Assembly (NCBI GenBank): GCA_934678915.1
Contig: CAKUSF010000083.1
Location: 1-9,170, forward strand
DNA length: 9,170 nucleotides
From: an uncultured Bacteroidales bacterium
Lineage (GTDB): Bacteria > Bacteroidota > Bacteroidia > Bacteroidales > UBA932
Direction of reading: 5' to 3'
This document shows positions 7,315 through 9,170 of the stretch, piece after piece. The translations under genes were made by a program, and so were the position numbers. The first letter of the stretch is position 1. Each line of letters begins with the position of its first letter. The notes below the pieces were generated by a model. The model ran no database searches and had not been told where the DNA came from. It worked only from the letters and a program-made list of their open reading frames with translations.

Positions 7315-9170
7315 ATGAGAAATTGTAAATATTTAACGCTGATTTCGATGGCTGTTTTGTCAGCAGTGTCCTGCTCTGAAAAGTCGGAGGAAGCCTTGAT
7401 TCAGCCTTCTGCCCCGGATGTCGGCAAGATCATCAACACGAGAGCTGTCGGAGAACAGAGCCGTGAGATTCTTGTTAAATTCAATCAGGCACCGGATGCG
7501 CAGACCATTGAAGCCCTCTGCCACGATGGTGTACTTGGCTTGGAGAAAGTGTTTACGTCCATGCCTGGGAAAGAAGCTTTGGAAAAGCAATTCGGTCTGG
7601 ATAGGTGGTATTCTGTCGCGATAGAGGATGACATTGACCAGAAAAGTGTTGCTGAGAAATTCGCTGGCATTGCTTCCGTCAGTGCTGTGGAGTACGGAGT
7701 CACTTACAAAAAAACCTCTGACGGAATATCCTACCCGTATGTGCCGGACGATGCGGTCTTGACACGTGCTGCTGCATCCGGGAATATATTCAATGATCCA
7801 TCGCTTCCTGCTCAATGGCACTACATCAACAACGGGGATGTCTCTGTGGCGACTTCGGTCTACAAAGGAGCGGACATCAATGTTGCTGATGTCTGGCGAA
7901 CCATTACGACAGGTGACAATTCGATCATCGTTGCCGTTGTGGATGAAGGAGTGAAATACACTCATCCTGATTTAGTAAACAACATCTGGACAAATCCAAA
8001 TGAAACGGAGGATGGGAAGGATAGTGACGGCAATGGCTATGTTGATGACATTCATGGCTATAACTTTGTCAGTAAAGGCCCTGTAACCTGGTCTAAAGCA
8101 AATGATTCGGGTCATGGAACTCACTGTGCGGGAACCATTTCTGCTGTCAATAACAATGGACTCGGTGTGAGTGGAGTTGCCGGTGGTTCAGGGAAAGGGG
8201 ACGGAGTAAAGATTATGTCTTGTCAGATATTTGACAATGACAGGGGCGGTACTTCGTCAATAGTTGCGAAGGCCATCAAGTACGCTGCTGACATGGGAGC
8301 ATCCATCATTTCTTGCTCTTTCGGCTACGCTGGAGGAACGTTCAAATCGGATCTGGCTTACAAAAATGGCAATGGAGGAAATAATTCTCTTGAATATGAT
8401 GCTATCCATTACTTTGAAGCCACGAAGAACAACGATGTTCTTGATGGAGGCATAGCGATTTTCGCTTCCGGCAACGATGGCGATCCTTACGCGACTTATC
8501 CAGGTGCATTGAACGATGTCATAAGCGTCTCTGCTTTTGGTCCGGATTACTTACCGGCCTACTACACCAATTATGGCCCTGGTTGTAACATCACAGCACC
8601 AGGAGGAGAGGCCTACCTGGCACCTTGGACTTCCTTCAAGCCTATGGTTCTTTCCACACTGCCTTCCGAGCTTGGCAATGGTGACTACGGCTACATGCAA
8701 GGGACCTCGATGGCATGCCCTCATGTCTCCGGTGTGGTGGCTCTCGGCCTGGCATATTCAAAGAAACTTGGAAAGCATTATTCGGCAAAAGAATTTAAGG
8801 AGATGGTCCTTTCATCGGCTAATGATTTTGAGACCAAACTGGCCTCCGCAGGTAAGAAGAATTACGCTTCCGCTGGAGAAAGTCATAGGGTCCCTCTGGC
8901 AAATTATCGTAAGCAGATGGGAACTGGCTCAATTGATGCTTGGCGGCTCATGATGAAGATCGAAGGTACACCTTGCATTACAGCTGAAACTGGCAAAGAG
9001 CAGTGGGTCGATCTTTCTGATGCTTTCGGAACGGCTTCCATTAACCTGACCTACTTGAAAGTTGAGTGCTCTAAGGCTGATGCCGAGGCGATTGGCATGA
9101 CTGATGAGCCTTACATTAAATATGGCCGTTTGTTCATCCATCCGACCAAGTGCGGAGCGGCCAAATTCAA
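7315..9170 (+). CDS. Lipid-anchored subtilisin-like (S8) serine protease, 3' end outside window
   Basis: Open frame of 618 codons from the ATG with no stop before the window end, so the gene is partial by position, not visibly broken. It encodes a secreted serine endopeptidase. The signal peptide ends in LSAVSC, giving lipidated Cys20 followed by SEKSEE. Residues about 50-130 (REILVKF ... VSAVEYGVTY) look like an inhibitory propeptide of the I9/fervidolysin type. The catalytic domain, about 160-546, starts near PAQWHYINNG and ends near MGTGSIDAW. The triad is complete: Asp210 (VAVVDEGVKYTHPDL), His267 (DSGHGTHCAGT) and Ser465 (GTSMACPHVSG), with oxyanion Asn387 (FASGND). DSDGNGYVDD (236-245) resembles a calcium-binding loop. 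After about 547 begins the Bacteroidota subtilase C-terminal beta domain (WVDLSDAFGTASINLTYLKV, LFIHPTKCGAA), which is cut off. No in-frame ATG occurs upstream back to the hairpin, and the signal peptide supports this start. Substrate is unknown; it could supply peptides to the upstream transporter. Confidence 0.95.
   Translation, partial: MRNCKYLTLISMAVLSAVSCSEKSEEALIQPSAPDVGKIINTRAVGEQSREILVKFNQAPDAQTIEALCHDGVLGLEKVFTSMPGKEALEKQFGLDRWYSVAIEDDIDQKSVAEKFAGIASVSAVEYGVTYKKTSDGISYPYVPDDAVLTRAAASGNIFNDPSLPAQWHYINNGDVSVATSVYKGADINVADVWRTITTGDNSIIVAVVDEGVKYTHPDLVNNIWTNPNETEDGKDSDGNGYVDDIHGYNFVSKGPVTWSKANDSGHGTHCAGTISAVNNNGLGVSGVAGGSGKGDGVKIMSCQIFDNDRGGTSSIVAKAIKYAADMGASIISCSFGYAGGTFKSDLAYKNGNGGNNSLEYDAIHYFEATKNNDVLDGGIAIFASGNDGDPYATYPGALNDVISVSAFGPDYLPAYYTNYGPGCNITAPGGEAYLAPWTSFKPMVLSTLPSELGNGDYGYMQGTSMACPHVSGVVALGLAYSKKLGKHYSAKEFKEMVLSSANDFETKLASAGKKNYASAGESHRVPLANYRKQMGTGSIDAWRLMMKIEGTPCITAETGKEQWVDLSDAFGTASINLTYLKVECSKADAEAIGMTDEPYIKYGRLFIHPTKCGAAKF

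Noticed and set aside
7360..7965. Antisense open frame of 201 codons
   Set aside because: It lies wholly inside the protease gene, whose propeptide and Asp210 motif are clearly conserved on the + strand. The antisense product has no recognisable motif or signal peptide. It is a codon-bias shadow.
9100..9170. Missing stop codon of the protease, suggesting truncation or frameshift
   Set aside because: The frame stays open and family-like up to the last base. The window edge explains the missing end.

Overview
The window looks like a piece of a Bacteroidales (phylum Bacteroidota) genome. The evidence is a SusC/SusD-type outer-membrane pair, short lipoprotein signal peptides ending in Cys followed by acidic or polar residues, and a subtilase with the C-terminal module typical of this phylum. 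Genus cannot be told from the sequence. All four genes lie on the + strand and fill almost the whole window. No RNA gene, mobile element, CRISPR array or integration site was seen.

Layout: (1) 35-3253, a complete SusC/RagA-family TonB-dependent transporter. (2) 3272-4912, its SusD/RagB-family lipoprotein partner, 18 nt downstream with a clear ribosome binding site. (3) 4945-7242, a 765-residue multidomain beta-rich surface lipoprotein of no assigned function, 32 nt further on. (4) 7267-7307, a strong GC-rich hairpin followed by a weak U-rich tail, probably a terminator or attenuator. (5) 7315-9170, the 5' part of a gene for a lipid-anchored subtilisin-like (S8) serine protease. It has a full catalytic triad and runs off the 3' end of the window.

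The likely system is a nutrient-uptake cluster at the outer membrane. The SusC barrel imports ligand with TonB energy, SusD acts as the lid and capture protein, and the third protein is a probable accessory surface binder. The only enzyme in view is a protease, and no glycan-active enzyme is present. This makes peptide or protein acquisition a plausible alternative to glycan uptake, as known for RagAB of Porphyromonas gingivalis, but further cluster genes may lie outside the window. No regulator (hybrid two-component system, ECF sigma or anti-sigma factor) is visible. The transporter also lacks the N-terminal STN signalling domain, so its control cannot be deduced here.

The gene families are well known. 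The less ordinary points are the hairpin placed only 17 nt before the protease start, the lipid anchor on the propeptide side of the protease, and an apparent internal duplication in the third protein.
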